Assembly: GCA_007125005.1 (NCBI GenBank)
Contig: SLDY01000065.1
Span: 1-51,440 of the forward strand
DNA length: 51,440 bases
From: Natronohydrobacter sp.
GTDB lineage: Bacteria > Pseudomonadota > Alphaproteobacteria > Rhodobacterales > Rhodobacteraceae
Direction of reading: 5' to 3'
Positions 37,541 to 46,646 of the stretch are shown piece after piece. Both the position numbers and the translations under genes were made by a program. Positions within the stretch are counted from its first letter, which is position 1; each line of letters opens with the position of its first letter. A model generated the notes under the pieces. It was given only the letters and a program-made list of their open reading frames with translations, had not been told where the DNA came from and ran no database searches.

Positions 37541-39424
37541 CTAATAAAACAGATTCATCATGAGTTGTGACACCAGCAGAAAGAGCACAGTCATTATTCC
37601 GCCAGAGCGCACAAAATCCTTCACGCGATACCCTGCCGGACCCATGATAAGAGCATTAACCTGATGGGTCGGTATCAGAAAGCTGTTGGAGGTCGAGATA
37701 GCCACCGTCAGCGCAAATATGGCAGGATTGCCCCCGGCCGCGACAGCAATTGACACAGCCAAGGGAACCAGCAACACCGTCGCGCCAACATTCGACATTA
37801 TCAGCGTAAAGGCCGTGGCGAGCACGGCAACACCCGCCTGAATCGCCCAGATCGGCCAGCCATCAAGAAACGCGATCACCTCTTGTGCGATCCAGGCCGC
37901 AGTGCCTGTATTCTGCATCGCGGATCCAAGCGGTATGAGCGAAGCCAGCAGAAACACCGTCTTCCAACTGACCGCGTGATAGGCTTCATCCATGGAAAGC
38001 ACACGGCTTGCGATCATTCCGACAGCACCCACCATCAGTGCCAGTGACAATCGCAATTCACTGAATAGTATCAATGCCAGTGCGACCGCAAAGAAGCCCA
38101 GCGCCCAGCCAACCTTGTGCGGGCGCAGTTCCTCTTCCGGAAAATCCGAGGTCACCACCACAAAATCGCGGTTTCTTTTCAGCAGCGTCAGCATTTCCCA
38201 AGGGGTCTGCACAACCAGCGTGTCGCCCGCCTTCAGCGGCACCAGACCCAGGCGCGTTGCAGGGTGCTCGGGCGTCTCTACATTGCTCATGGTTTCTTCG
38301 CCGCGATGGATCGCAATCAGGCTCATTCCATAGCTTTGCCGGAACCGAAGTTCCTTCGCGGTTTTTCCGATAACGGATGCCCCTGGAGTGACCACGATCT
38401 CGGCCACCCCGGCCTTGTCGGGAGCGAAATCTTCCGCGAAATGCTCCATGCTTGGCCGCACTTCGAGACCATAGATCTCGCAGATGTCACGGATCACCTT
38501 TTTCCGCCCCAGCACGGCAAGTCGGCATGGTGTCAGGATTTCAGTCGTGATGCGCGGTGCGATAACTTTCTGACCGGCGTAATAGGTGCCCACGATGTAA
38601 AGGTGATGAGCATCCATGATGTCTTCAAGGGTTTCACCAACCAGAATGTTGCCTTCAGGGACGATCACCTCGACAAGATCAGCCTTCAACCCGTAGGTGC
38701 GCTTGAGGTATTCGCTCATGGACTGACCGGAAGCTGCGGCATCGCGTTCGGTATTTGCAGGCAGAATCCATCGCCCCAGCACCACAAAATAAACGATCCC
38801 TGTCACGATTAGTGCAGCGCCGATCGGGAGTGGTGCGAAAAGTGCAAAGCCCTCCATGCGCGATCCGCCTGGCAATTCGGCGTTAGAGGTTGCGATCAGG
38901 TCATTCAACAAGATCAGCGGAGACGAGCCGACCATGGTCATCGTACCGCCCAAGATCGCACAAAACCCCATCGGCATCAGCAAGCGCGAAAGTGGTAAAC
39001 CCGTGCGTGCCGAGATGCGGCCCACCACCGGCAGAAACAGCGCCGCCGCCCCTACATTCTGCATGAACGAGGAAATCACCCCAACAGTGCCTGAAATGAT
39101 AACGACTATGCGCGCTTCGGTTACGCCGCCCCATTTCAGGATCGTCACGGCGAGTTTGTTCATCAAGCCAGTCTTATCAAGACCTGCGCCAATAATCATG
39201 ACCGCGATGATCGAAATCACCGCGTTGGAGCTGAATCCGGTGAAAAGCTCGTTCGGGTTTGCCAGATTTCCGAGCCCAGGCAGATAGCTCATCCCTCCGA
39301 GCAGCACCATCACAAGAACTGCCGCAAGATCAACGCGCACGATCTCAGAAACGAACAGAAAAACTGTGAAGCAAAGAAGCGCCAAGACAACCATCATCTC
39401 GGTTGTCAGTGTAATCGGCTCCAT
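37541..39424 (-). CDS. SLC13-family permease with TrkA_C domains
   Basis: A 627-residue polytopic transporter. N-terminal membrane half (about 1-230, including SSFMQNVGAAALFLPV), a central soluble part with two TrkA_C-like domains (about 235-440; DLVEVIVPEGNILVGETL and AGVAEIVVTPGASVIGKTAKEL), and a C-terminal membrane half with MSNVGATVLLVPLAVSIA and a final ISTSNSFLIPTHQVNALIMGPAGY. This layout is common in bacterial anion (sulfate, dicarboxylate) transporters; the substrate is not determined. GGGGGAG precedes ATG 39424. It is not adjacent to the sulfur operon, yet sulfate is a plausible cargo. Confidence 0.9.
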   Translation of the reverse strand: MEPITLTTEMMVVLALLCFTVFLFVSEIVRVDLAAVLVMVLLGGMSYLPGLGNLANPNELFTGFSSNAVISIIAVMIIGAGLDKTGLMNKLAVTILKWGGVTEARIVVIISGTVGVISSFMQNVGAAALFLPVVGRISARTGLPLSRLLMPMGFCAILGGTMTMVGSSPLILLNDLIATSNAELPGGSRMEGFALFAPLPIGAALIVTGIVYFVVLGRWILPANTERDAAASGQSMSEYLKRTYGLKADLVEVIVPEGNILVGETLEDIMDAHHLYIVGTYYAGQKVIAPRITTEILTPCRLAVLGRKKVIRDICEIYGLEVRPSMEHFAEDFAPDKAGVAEIVVTPGASVIGKTAKELRFRQSYGMSLIAIHRGEETMSNVETPEHPATRLGLVPLKAGDTLVVQTPWEMLTLLKRNRDFVVVTSDFPEEELRPHKVGWALGFFAVALALILFSELRLSLALMVGAVGMIASRVLSMDEAYHAVSWKTVFLLASLIPLGSAMQNTGTAAWIAQEVIAFLDGWPIWAIQAGVAVLATAFTLIMSNVGATVLLVPLAVSIAVAAGGNPAIFALTVAISTSNSFLIPTHQVNALIMGPAGYRVKDFVRSGGIMTVLFLLVSQLMMNLFY

Positions 39425-39856
39425 CGGCTCCCCCGCTATAAAATTCCGGTCCCCATAGTCTCAGTAACTGCCATAGCTATGGGCGGGGTTTTGGTGAAGT
39501 TCCCCAAGCGGTTCCCCCTTCCGGCCAACATCGCCTGATCGCGCAGGCTGATCAAGTGCCTTCCGGGCAGGAAAGATCAGACTGTTTCATAAACGACATT
39601 CCTCTAGTTGCTTGCGGATTTGCGGCCAAAGCGCATGCCTGCTCGCGAAAATCCATCTTTCTGCGCTGCGATTGGTGCACGATGTGGCGGCAACGCCGGG
39701 AGTTTGCGCAGAGCACTGTGAATCTGCCATATGCCTCTCCGGCGGAAGGCTTTTTCAACGTAATGGGCGCTTGTCGAGCTGCACTTGCCGAGTGGCGACC
39801 GGATCGCAGTCACCTGCATAGCCACCGCGCTTCAATGGTCAGCCGATATGCAAAGA
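39425..39856. other. intergenic stretch upstream of SLC13 gene
   Basis: About 430 bases between the SLC13 gene and the DUF599 gene, both on the minus strand. Open frames of 68-111 codons on both strands here lack ribosome sites and recognisable motifs, and I do not annotate them. The SLC13 promoter probably lies here. No repeat or clear terminator was found. Confidence 0.5.
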
Positions 39857-40567
39857 TCACGGGTCGGTGCGACCATCACGTCCGAGGATGATTTCGCGTG
39901 AGGCAGAAGAGAATTCACGGCTCCAGACGACCCAAGCAGTCACTGCGACGCCAACAAGCAACATCAAAGCTCCACCCAGCCATGCAAGCGCGCAAAGCGC
40001 AAAATACATAGACCGCAACCCCGCATTGAAATTCATAGCTGCGCGGCCATTCAACTTACCGGCCTTCATGGCGAGTGGTCTGGAATCTGGGCTGTCAGGG
40101 TCATTGGGCACAGCTCCCATGACGACCGAGCAATAACCAAACACCCGATTCGCCCAGACAAATTTCAATAATGCATTGCCCAGCATGAAAAGGGCCAAAA
40201 ACAATTTCGTCTGAAGCACTGCGCTGCTGTTTTCAATATTGGTCAGCCTTGATGCAATACCGCCCAACAAGTCCACATTGCCGATCAACGCCAGCAAGCC
40301 TCCGATGGCCAGAAGGCAGGTCGATGCAAAAAAAGACGTGCTCTGCCTGAGGCTCATCATGATCTGCGCATCAAAAATGCGTGGCTGGCGGGTAACCATC
40401 ACCTCCATCCACTGCAGCCGATAATCCGACATCAACACCGTAACTGAAGGCCGCGATGCAGATGGATGCCCAATGCGCCAGCCTAGCCACAACCAGACTG
40501 CGAAAAACATGACTACTGCAACAGCATCAAGCCAATTCAACCCGTGCGTAATATTCAAGAAACTCAT
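39857..40567 (-). CDS. DUF599-family membrane protein
   Basis: A 236-residue protein with about four membrane segments (near 12-30, 78-100, 118-145 and 190-220). MSDYRLQWMEVMVTRQPRIFDAQIMMSLRQSTSFFASTCLLAIGG is the conserved DUF599 part, followed by KLNGRAAMNFNAGLRSMYFALCALAW. Function unknown. Its ATG overlaps the stop of a small upstream frame (ATGA at 40567-40564), implying coupling. Confidence 0.88.
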   Translation of the reverse strand: MSFLNITHGLNWLDAVAVVMFFAVWLWLGWRIGHPSASRPSVTVLMSDYRLQWMEVMVTRQPRIFDAQIMMSLRQSTSFFASTCLLAIGGLLALIGNVDLLGGIASRLTNIENSSAVLQTKLFLALFMLGNALLKFVWANRVFGYCSVVMGAVPNDPDSPDSRPLAMKAGKLNGRAAMNFNAGLRSMYFALCALAWLGGALMLLVGVAVTAWVVWSREFSSASREIILGRDGRTDP

Positions 40568-40728
40568 GATCTTTCTGGTGTTGTTTCGACATAGCTCAAG
40601 CGGCCTGCCACCAGCCTCAGCATCGCCTGATCAGGCGCGCAGATCAAGTCAACCGCGCCATCGGTTATGACATGCGCCAAAAAGGCGGCAGGCGCGGCAG
40701 GATCATGCTCTTCCACGCACTGCCGCAC
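40564..40728 (-). CDS. small coupled protein upstream of DUF599 gene
   Basis: A 54-codon frame (GTG 40728 to TGA at 40566-40564) that overlaps the DUF599 start by 4 nt, the same arrangement as co-translated gene pairs elsewhere in the window. The product reads coherently: AAFLAHVITDGAVDLICAPDQ, then AMLRLVAGRLSYVETTPERS, without the Arg/Pro-rich look of shadow frames. I do not recognise a family. An alternative GTG start at 40716 would give 50 residues. The ribosome site is weak (AGAG). It should be treated as probable but unproven. Confidence 0.5.
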   Translation of the reverse strand: MRQCVEEHDPAAPAAFLAHVITDGAVDLICAPDQAMLRLVAGRLSYVETTPERS

Positions 40729-40902
40729 TGGCAATCTCTAGATAATGCAAAGGATGCGATTGTGGCTGGGGGCGCAAATCGCAGCCTATCAGAGGTCAAG
40801 ATATGCAAGGCTGTCGCCGCCAAGGCCACCTCAAACAGTTACAGCCAGACAATTGGTACAGGCTATCAAAAGGTCAGCTCCAAAAGCTCCCCGCCACGCA
40901 GT

Positions 40903-42546
40903 CTAACGCTGTGCACTTTGCCAGTCTTGTGCCAGCAAAGGCTCAAGATTAGACGCAGCCAGCCGCCGCCCCAGCAAATGATCCGCAATCTTTTCGCCCG
41001 ACATGATCGAAGGTGCATTGAGATTGCCATTGGTGATGCGCGGAAAAATCGAACTATCGGCAACGCGTAAGCCCTGCACTCCGATCACGCGGCCCTCTGG
41101 ATCAACAACAGCCAGCGGATCATCCGCCCGCCCCATTCGCGCTGTACCACAGGGATGATAGGCGCTTTCGACATGTGCACGGATGAAGTCATCGAGCGCC
41201 TTATCCGATTGCACCTCGGCACCGGGTTGGATCTCACTGCGCAGATAGGGCGCAAATGCCGCCTGCCCCATGATCTCGCGCGTGAGCCGGATGCAAGTGC
41301 GAAATTCTTCCCAGTCATCGGGATGACTCATATAGTTGAAGCATATGCGCGGTGCGTCTTCGGGACGGTTTGAACGCAGCTTCACCCAGCCACGACTTTT
41401 CGAGCGCATCGGCCCGACATGGGTCTGAAAGCCATGTCCTTCAGCCACAGCACGACCATCATAGCGCACCGCAATGGGCAGGAAATGATACTGGATATCG
41501 GGGTAATCCACACCTGCGCGCGAACGAATGAACGCACAGGCTTCAAACTGGTTGGATACTCCCGGCCCCCGTCGTAGAAACAGCCATTGCGCCCCCACCC
41601 AAGCCTTTCCAAAAAGGTTCCAGTATTTGTAAAGCGTTACAGGCTTGCGCGCAGAATATTGCAGATACAGCTCCAGATGATCCTGCAGATTCTGTCCCAC
41701 CCCGGCACGATCCACCCGCAGCGCAATCCCGTGCTCCGCCAGATGTGCTGCCGGACCGATACCTGAGAGCATCAGGAGTTTGGGCGTGTTGATGCTTGAG
41801 GCTGCGAGTACCACTTCCGCGCGCGCTGTGAACCTGCGCCCATCGCGCAACGCCACACCCGTTGCACGATTATCTGCGTCAAAAACCACATGCGCGACCT
41901 CACCGCGCATGAGTTTTGCCTTCCGCGTTGCCAATGCGGGTCGCAGATAGGCATGCGCCGCAGACCAGCGCCGCCCGTGCCAGATCGTGGCTTCCATCGC
42001 GCCGAAGCCTTCCTGTTGCGCGCCATTGTAATCCTCGGTCACAGGATAGCCCGCCTGCCGCCCGGCCTCGATAAAGGCATCAAAGAGCGGGTTCTCGCGT
42101 GCCCCGCGGCTTACATGCAATGGCCCGCCCTGCCCTCGCCACTCCGAGCCCGCCCCGCCATGCCAGTCTTCCATCCGCTTGAAATAAGGCAGCACGTCAG
42201 CAAAGGCCCAACCGGTCGCGCCATTCTCGGCCCAATGGTCGAAATCACGCGCATGACCACGCACATAAACCATCCCGTTTATGCTGCTCGATCCACCGAT
42301 CACACGCCCACGCGGGCAGGCCAGCCTGCGCCCGCCCAGATACGGCTCAGGTTCGGTTTCAAATCCCCAATCATAGCGGCGCATATTCATCGGATAGGAC
42401 AGCGCGCCCGGCATCTGAATGAAGGGGCCGACATCACTGCCACCCGCTTCAATGATGATCACAGAATGCCCTGCTTCTGCCAGCCTGTAGGCGACCGCCG
42501 AACCGCCCGAGCCTGCGCCCACTACGATGTAATCCGCTTCTGTCAT
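40903..42546 (-). CDS. betA: choline dehydrogenase
   Basis: A 547-residue FAD enzyme of the GMC family that oxidises choline to betaine aldehyde at the membrane. FAD-binding loop [27 protein letters not shown] is near the N-terminus, the GMC signature is [20 protein letters not shown], and the catalytic pair is H464 ([10 protein letters not shown]) with N508 (NGNLNAP). Context is decisive: betB and betI precede it and the choline importer lies opposite. The start ATG 42546 has AGGCGGA upstream; an earlier frame opening at 42591 adds no family sequence. A hairpin (42602-42621) separates it from betB. Confidence 0.95.
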   Translation of the reverse strand: MTEADYIVVGAGSGGSAVAYRLAEAGHSVIIIEAGGSDVGPFIQMPGALSYPMNMRRYDWGFETEPEPYLGGRRLACPRGRVIGGSSSINGMVYVRGHARDFDHWAENGATGWAFADVLPYFKRMEDWHGGAGSEWRGQGGPLHVSRGARENPLFDAFIEAGRQAGYPVTEDYNGAQQEGFGAMEATIWHGRRWSAAHAYLRPALATRKAKLMRGEVAHVVFDADNRATGVALRDGRRFTARAEVVLAASSINTPKLLMLSGIGPAAHLAEHGIALRVDRAGVGQNLQDHLELYLQYSARKPVTLYKYWNLFGKAWVGAQWLFLRRGPGVSNQFEACAFIRSRAGVDYPDIQYHFLPIAVRYDGRAVAEGHGFQTHVGPMRSKSRGWVKLRSNRPEDAPRICFNYMSHPDDWEEFRTCIRLTREIMGQAAFAPYLRSEIQPGAEVQSDKALDDFIRAHVESAYHPCGTARMGRADDPLAVVDPEGRVIGVQGLRVADSSIFPRITNGNLNAPSIMSGEKIADHLLGRRLAASNLEPLLAQDWQSAQR

Positions 42547-42601
42547 GCGATCCGCCTGCTTGAGCGCGCGTGTGGCGCTAGCCACACCCAATGTATCTCT
42601 T

Positions 42602-42621
42602 CGCGCCCCAGCCGGGGCGCG
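42602..42621 (-). repeat. intercistronic hairpin between betB and betA
   Basis: A perfect 8-bp inverted repeat, CGCGCCCC / GGGGCGCG, with a 4-nt loop, in the 102-nt gap between betB and betA. No T-tract follows on the minus strand, so it is more likely an mRNA-stabilising or processing element than a terminator. Confidence 0.6.
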
Positions 42622-42648
42622 TCCGCCAGGTCAAGCCCGGCTGCCTCT

Positions 42649-44100
42649 TCAGTAAGGCGACTCAACATCGCCCAGCCCCAGATAGACGGTTTTCACCCGC
42701 GTATAATGCTCCAGCGCCGCGTGGCCGTTCTCACGCCCCACACCCGAGGCTTTCACACCGCCAAAAGGCATCTCGACCGGTGTGAGATTATAGCTGTTTA
42801 TCCAGCATGTACCCGCCTGCAACTGTCCGACAACCCGATGCGCCCGCGCCAGATCACGCGTGAACACACCTGCCGCGAGACCATAGTCAGTGGCATTGGC
42901 CCGCGTAATAACCTCTTCCTCATCCTCGAAATCGAGGACAGTCATGACCGGGCCGAAAATCTCCTCGCGCGCGATAACCATGTCATCGTGCACATCGGCA
43001 AAGACGGTGGGCTGTACAAAGCATCCGCTTTCGCCCGCACGTGTGCCGCCGCAGACCAATCGCGCGCCTTCCCCTTGCCCTTGCGCAATATAGCCCAGCA
43101 CACGCGTCATCTGCTCTTCGCTCACGAGCGGCCCCATCTGCGTGCTCTCGTCCAGCGGATCGCCCAGCACGATCCTTGCCGCGCGTGCCTTCAGTTTTTC
43201 CAGAAACTCCGCTTTCACGCTGCGCTGCACAAAGACCCGCGTGCCATTCGAGCAAATCTGGCCCGAGGAATAGAAATTCCCCAGCATCGCCGCGCCAACA
43301 GCATTATCGAGATCGGCATCTTCGAAAACGATCAGCGGTGACTTACCGCCCAGTTCCATGGTCACCGCCTTGATCCCCGTGGCAGCCGCCGCATAGACCT
43401 TGCGCCCGGTTGGCACAGAGCCCGTAAGCGATACCTTTGCAACGCGCGCGTCCGTCGCCAGCGCGGCGCCCACCGCACCACGCCCCTGCACCACATTGAA
43501 AAGCCCCGCCGGCAGTCCCGCCTCGCATAGGATTTCGGCCAGCGCCAGCGCAGAAAGCGGCGTGATTTCAGAGGGTTTGAATACCATCGCATTGCCAAAT
43601 GCCAATGCAGGAGCGGCCTTCCAGCAGGCGATCTGGATCGGATAATTCCATGCTCCAATTCCGGCACAGACACCAAGGGGTTCGCGCAGCGTGTAGGCCA
43701 TGTCGCGTCCGAGCGGGATGGTCTGACCAGTCACTGTAGCAGCAAAACCGCCGAAATATTCCAGAGCATCTGCCCCCGAAGCCGCATCGGCCACGAGCGT
43801 TTCCTGCAACGGCTTGCCAGTATCGAGCGTCTCCAGAACCGATAAATCGTGATTGCGCGCGCGCAGCAGATCCGCAGCGCGCCGCAAGATGCGCCCCCGC
43901 TCGACCGGCGCACGCGCCGCCCAATCCGCCTGTGCTCTCTGTGCAGCCTCCAGCGCCTTGTTGATTATTTCAGGCGTTGCTTCGTGAAGCCGCGCGATCA
44001 CCTCGCCATTCGCCGGATGTATGCTCTCGATGATTGCACCCGATTCGTCCTCAACCCATGCACCATTGATGAAATGGCTTCCCTTCGGTTGTGCCCTCAT
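42649..44100 (-). CDS. betB: betaine aldehyde dehydrogenase
   Basis: A 483-residue NAD-dependent aldehyde dehydrogenase that makes glycine betaine, the osmoprotectant, from betaine aldehyde. Catalytic C283 (GQICSNGTR) and general base E249 (TMELGGKSP) are present, with the NAD-binding [11 protein letters not shown] region before them. [27 protein letters not shown]-like sequence (about 135-160) is characteristic of BetB. The start overlaps the betI stop by 4 nt, placing it second in betI-betB-betA. Length is typical (about 490). Confidence 0.97.
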   Translation of the reverse strand: MRAQPKGSHFINGAWVEDESGAIIESIHPANGEVIARLHEATPEIINKALEAAQRAQADWAARAPVERGRILRRAADLLRARNHDLSVLETLDTGKPLQETLVADAASGADALEYFGGFAATVTGQTIPLGRDMAYTLREPLGVCAGIGAWNYPIQIACWKAAPALAFGNAMVFKPSEITPLSALALAEILCEAGLPAGLFNVVQGRGAVGAALATDARVAKVSLTGSVPTGRKVYAAAATGIKAVTMELGGKSPLIVFEDADLDNAVGAAMLGNFYSSGQICSNGTRVFVQRSVKAEFLEKLKARAARIVLGDPLDESTQMGPLVSEEQMTRVLGYIAQGQGEGARLVCGGTRAGESGCFVQPTVFADVHDDMVIAREEIFGPVMTVLDFEDEEEVITRANATDYGLAAGVFTRDLARAHRVVGQLQAGTCWINSYNLTPVEMPFGGVKASGVGRENGHAALEHYTRVKTVYLGLGDVESPY

Positions 44101-44681
44101 GACGCATGTCCTCTTATCGCCGCCTCAAACCAGCCCAGTACCGTCGCAGATGCGCGCTTGCCGTCTGGCTCTCCTGTGCCCAGCGCTTCATGAAGATAGA
44201 CCCCGTCGATCATCGCCGCGACCCCTTCGGCAAGACTTGTGCAGCGTGTCCCGACAAGGGGCCGCAGAGCATGGCGCAAATTCGAACGCAGGCGCGCCTG
44301 ATAGATACGCAGTAATCGCGCGGCCTCGGGCTGGCGCTGTGCCATGACGTAGAAATTCAACCAGGCCGCCACGACCTCACGGCGGAAATTGCTGCCCGTA
44401 AAGGATATCAGCACCAGTGCCCGCAACCGCGCCTGCGAGTTCTCTGCCGCTGTCAGCGCACCGCGAATCTCTGCACCATATACCGAGAGCACATGCCGCA
44501 TCGCAGCCAGAAACATCTGCTCTTTAGAGCCGAAATAATGATGCGCCAGCGCTGCCGACATGCCCGCGCGTTTCGCGATCCGGCTCACAGTGACATCCAG
44601 CGAACCGGTCTGCCCGATCTCGATGATCGCAGCCTTGATCAATGCGTCGCGCCTGATAGGCTCCATTCCAAGCTTCGGCAT
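44097..44681 (-). CDS. betI: TetR-family choline-responsive repressor BetI
   Basis: A 194-residue TetR-type repressor. The N-terminal helix-turn-helix (about residues 10-55; [48 protein letters not shown]) matches BetI. BetI blocks bet transcription until choline binds. It is first in the betIBA operon, divergent from choX, with a near-perfect palindrome between them (44740-44755). Length is typical. Confidence 0.95.
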   Translation of the reverse strand: MPKLGMEPIRRDALIKAAIIEIGQTGSLDVTVSRIAKRAGMSAALAHHYFGSKEQMFLAAMRHVLSVYGAEIRGALTAAENSQARLRALVLISFTGSNFRREVVAAWLNFYVMAQRQPEAARLLRIYQARLRSNLRHALRPLVGTRCTSLAEGVAAMIDGVYLHEALGTGEPDGKRASATVLGWFEAAIRGHAS

Positions 44682-44739
44682 GGTATTTCCTGCAGTTTCG
44701 AGTCAAATTTTAGTTGCAGAATGACTAGCCGAAAGTTTA

Positions 44740-44755
44740 TTGATTGGTCAATCAA
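44740..44755. promoter_or_regulatory. probable BetI operator
   Basis: The 16-bp palindrome TTGATTG-GT-CAATCAA has two 7-nt arms about a 2-nt centre and resembles BetI sites described in other bacteria. It lies 59 nt upstream of betI and 28 nt upstream of the choX start, so one repressor could control both divergent units. Confidence 0.75.
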
Positions 44756-44782
44756 GAAAAGAACAACTGGGAGAGACATGAC

Positions 44783-45706
44783 ATGACCCTACGCCTGCCC
44801 CCCCTGGCCTTCGCTGCAAGCCTTGCTGCAGCGCCTGCTTTTGCCGAGTGCAATTCCGTCACATTCTCTGATGTGGGCTGGACTGATATCACGGCCACCA
44901 CGGCCGTCGCCACCACCATCCTCGACGCGCTTGGATACGATACCACGACACTCGTGCTTTCTGTGCCTGTCACCTATACCTCAATGGCCAACGGCGATAT
45001 CGATGTGTTTCTTGGCAACTGGATGCCCACGATGGAAGCCGATATCGCGCCCTATCGCGAGGCTGGCACAGTTGACACAGTCCGCCGCAACCTGGCAGGT
45101 GCAAAATACACCCTCGCAACAAACGCCCATGGCGCGGCGCTTGGTATCGTGGATTTCGCAGACATCGCAACCCATGCCGAGGTGCTTGCAAGCCGCATAT
45201 ATGGCATCGAACCCGGCAATGACGGCAACCGTCTGATCCTCGATATGATCGAGGCCGATGCTTTCGGGCTCGCCGGGTTTGAAGTGGTCGAAAGTTCCGA
45301 ACAGGGGATGCTGGCGCAGATCGCCCGAGCAGACCGACGGGGCGAGCCGGTTATCTTCCTCGGCTGGGAGCCGCATCCAATGAATGCGAACTTCGACATA
45401 ACCTATCTTGCAGGTGGCGATGATTGGTTCGGCCCTGATTTCGGCGGGGCCGAAGTTTTCACGAATACCCGCGCCGGTTTGGTCGAGGAATGCGCCAATC
45501 TGGGCGCCTTCCTGAACAATCTCGAATTCACACTCGCTATGGAAAACGAGATCATGGGCGCGATCCTGAATGACGGCACCGAGCCAGAAGCCGCTGCACG
45601 CGCATGGCTCTCAGCCAATCCCGATGTGCTCGGGCCTTGGCTGACAGGTGTCACTACTCTTGATGGAGACGAAGCGCTGACAGCAGTGCTCGAAGCCCTG
45701 AAATAA
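44783..45706 (+). CDS. choX: choline ABC transporter substrate-binding protein ChoX
   Basis: A 307-residue periplasmic protein. Signal peptide MTLRLPPLAFAASLAAAPAFA is followed by the mature binding protein. The choline-binding residues of Sinorhizobium ChoX as I recall them (W43, D45, W90, Y119, N156, W205) occur here exactly ten positions lower: W33, D35, W80, Y109, N146 and W195. That supports choline as ligand strongly. ATG 44783 is chosen since GGGAGAG is upstream and the signal peptide starts there. It heads choX-choW-choV; a hairpin follows its stop. Confidence 0.96.
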   Translation: MTLRLPPLAFAASLAAAPAFAECNSVTFSDVGWTDITATTAVATTILDALGYDTTTLVLSVPVTYTSMANGDIDVFLGNWMPTMEADIAPYREAGTVDTVRRNLAGAKYTLATNAHGAALGIVDFADIATHAEVLASRIYGIEPGNDGNRLILDMIEADAFGLAGFEVVESSEQGMLAQIARADRRGEPVIFLGWEPHPMNANFDITYLAGGDDWFGPDFGGAEVFTNTRAGLVEECANLGAFLNNLEFTLAMENEIMGAILNDGTEPEAAARAWLSANPDVLGPWLTGVTTLDGDEALTAVLEALK

Positions 45707-45715
45707 CTGCCTTGG

Positions 45716-45740
45716 GGCCCCGGCGTTGCCGGGGCCTTTT
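45716..45740 (+). terminator. hairpin between choX and choW
   Basis: A perfect 9-bp stem (GGCCCCGGC at 45716-45724, GCCGGGGCC at 45728-45736) with a 3-nt loop and a TTTT tail (45737-45740), 9 nt after the choX stop. choW starts 54 nt later, so it probably ends part of the transcripts and gives more ChoX than ChoWV. Confidence 0.8.
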
Positions 45741-45794
45741 CGTCTGATCCGGCCACTTCGCGCGCCGGATGTTTCAGCCCGGCTGCGGAACCCC

Positions 45795-46646
45795 ATGTCT
45801 GACATTCTCACAAGACCCATCACTGATGCCAAAATCCCCGTGGGCCGCAGCGTCGCCGCAGCCTTCGACTGGTTGCAGGATACCTTCATCACGGCCTTTG
45901 ACAGGCTGGAAGCGGCATTGCGCGGAATAATCGAGCTTCTGGGAAGCGCCTTGCAAACACCGCACCCGTTTCTCGTCATCGCAGCGTTTGGTGGGATCAC
46001 ATGGATCCTGCAGCGCCGCCTCACGCCCGTCCTGATTGTGACCGCTTGCGCACTCTTTGCGCTCAATCAGGGCTATTGGGTGCTGACCATGCAGACGCTG
46101 ACACTGGTTCTGGCCTCCTGTGTGGTCTGCATGGGTATAGGCGTGCCGCTGGGCATCTACTCTGCGCATCATCCACGCTTCTACAGAGTTCTGACCCCCG
46201 TGCTCGATCTGATGCAAACATTGCCGGTCTTTGTTTATCTCATCCCGGTTCTGGTGCTCTTCGGGCTTGGCATGGTGCCGGGGCTTGTGGCAACCGTGAT
46301 CTTCGCAATGCCCGCTGCGATCAGGCTCACGGAGCTTGGCATCCGCTCCACCCCCAAAGCACTTTCAGAGGCTGCCACCGCCTTTGGCGCAACAACCGCG
46401 CAGCGCATTCTCAAGGTCGAACTGCCTTATGCCTTCCCCCAAATCATGGCGGGCCTCAATCAGACGATCATGCTCTCGCTCTCGATGGTGGTCATTGCAG
46501 GGTTGGTGGGCGCACCCGGGCTGGGCGTGTCGATCGTGCGCGCGCTCAATACCGTCAATGCAGGCCTGGGGTTCGAGGCCGGGGCAGTGATCGTGGCAGT
46601 CGCGATCATGCTGGATCGCATGTTGCGCGTGGAGGTTAAGCAATGA
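45795..46646 (+). CDS. choW: choline ABC transporter permease ChoW
   Basis: A 283-residue permease of the ProW/OpuAB type. An N-terminal extension (about 1-45) precedes about six membrane segments; the EAA loop is in KALSEAATAFGATTAQRILKVELPYAFPQIMAGLNQTIMLSLSMVVIAGLVGAPGLG, characteristic of quaternary-amine transporters. It should work with ChoX and the ChoV ATPase. ATG 45795 (MSDILTRPITDAK) is chosen since the longer frame to 45726 overlaps the upstream hairpin. The stop overlaps the choV start (ATGA). Confidence 0.94.
   Translation: MSDILTRPITDAKIPVGRSVAAAFDWLQDTFITAFDRLEAALRGIIELLGSALQTPHPFLVIAAFGGITWILQRRLTPVLIVTACALFALNQGYWVLTMQTLTLVLASCVVCMGIGVPLGIYSAHHPRFYRVLTPVLDLMQTLPVFVYLIPVLVLFGLGMVPGLVATVIFAMPAAIRLTELGIRSTPKALSEAATAFGATTAQRILKVELPYAFPQIMAGLNQTIMLSLSMVVIAGLVGAPGLGVSIVRALNTVNAGLGFEAGAVIVAVAIMLDRMLRVEVKQ

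Noticed and set aside
39556-39891. 111-codon plus-strand frame in the gap before the DUF599 gene
   Set aside because: Overlaps the end of the DUF599 gene, lacks a ribosome site and shows no family pattern.
41890-43341. Open frame of 483 codons on the plus strand, spanning the betA-betB junction
   Set aside because: Crosses two well-supported antisense genes and the gap between them; no domain pattern.
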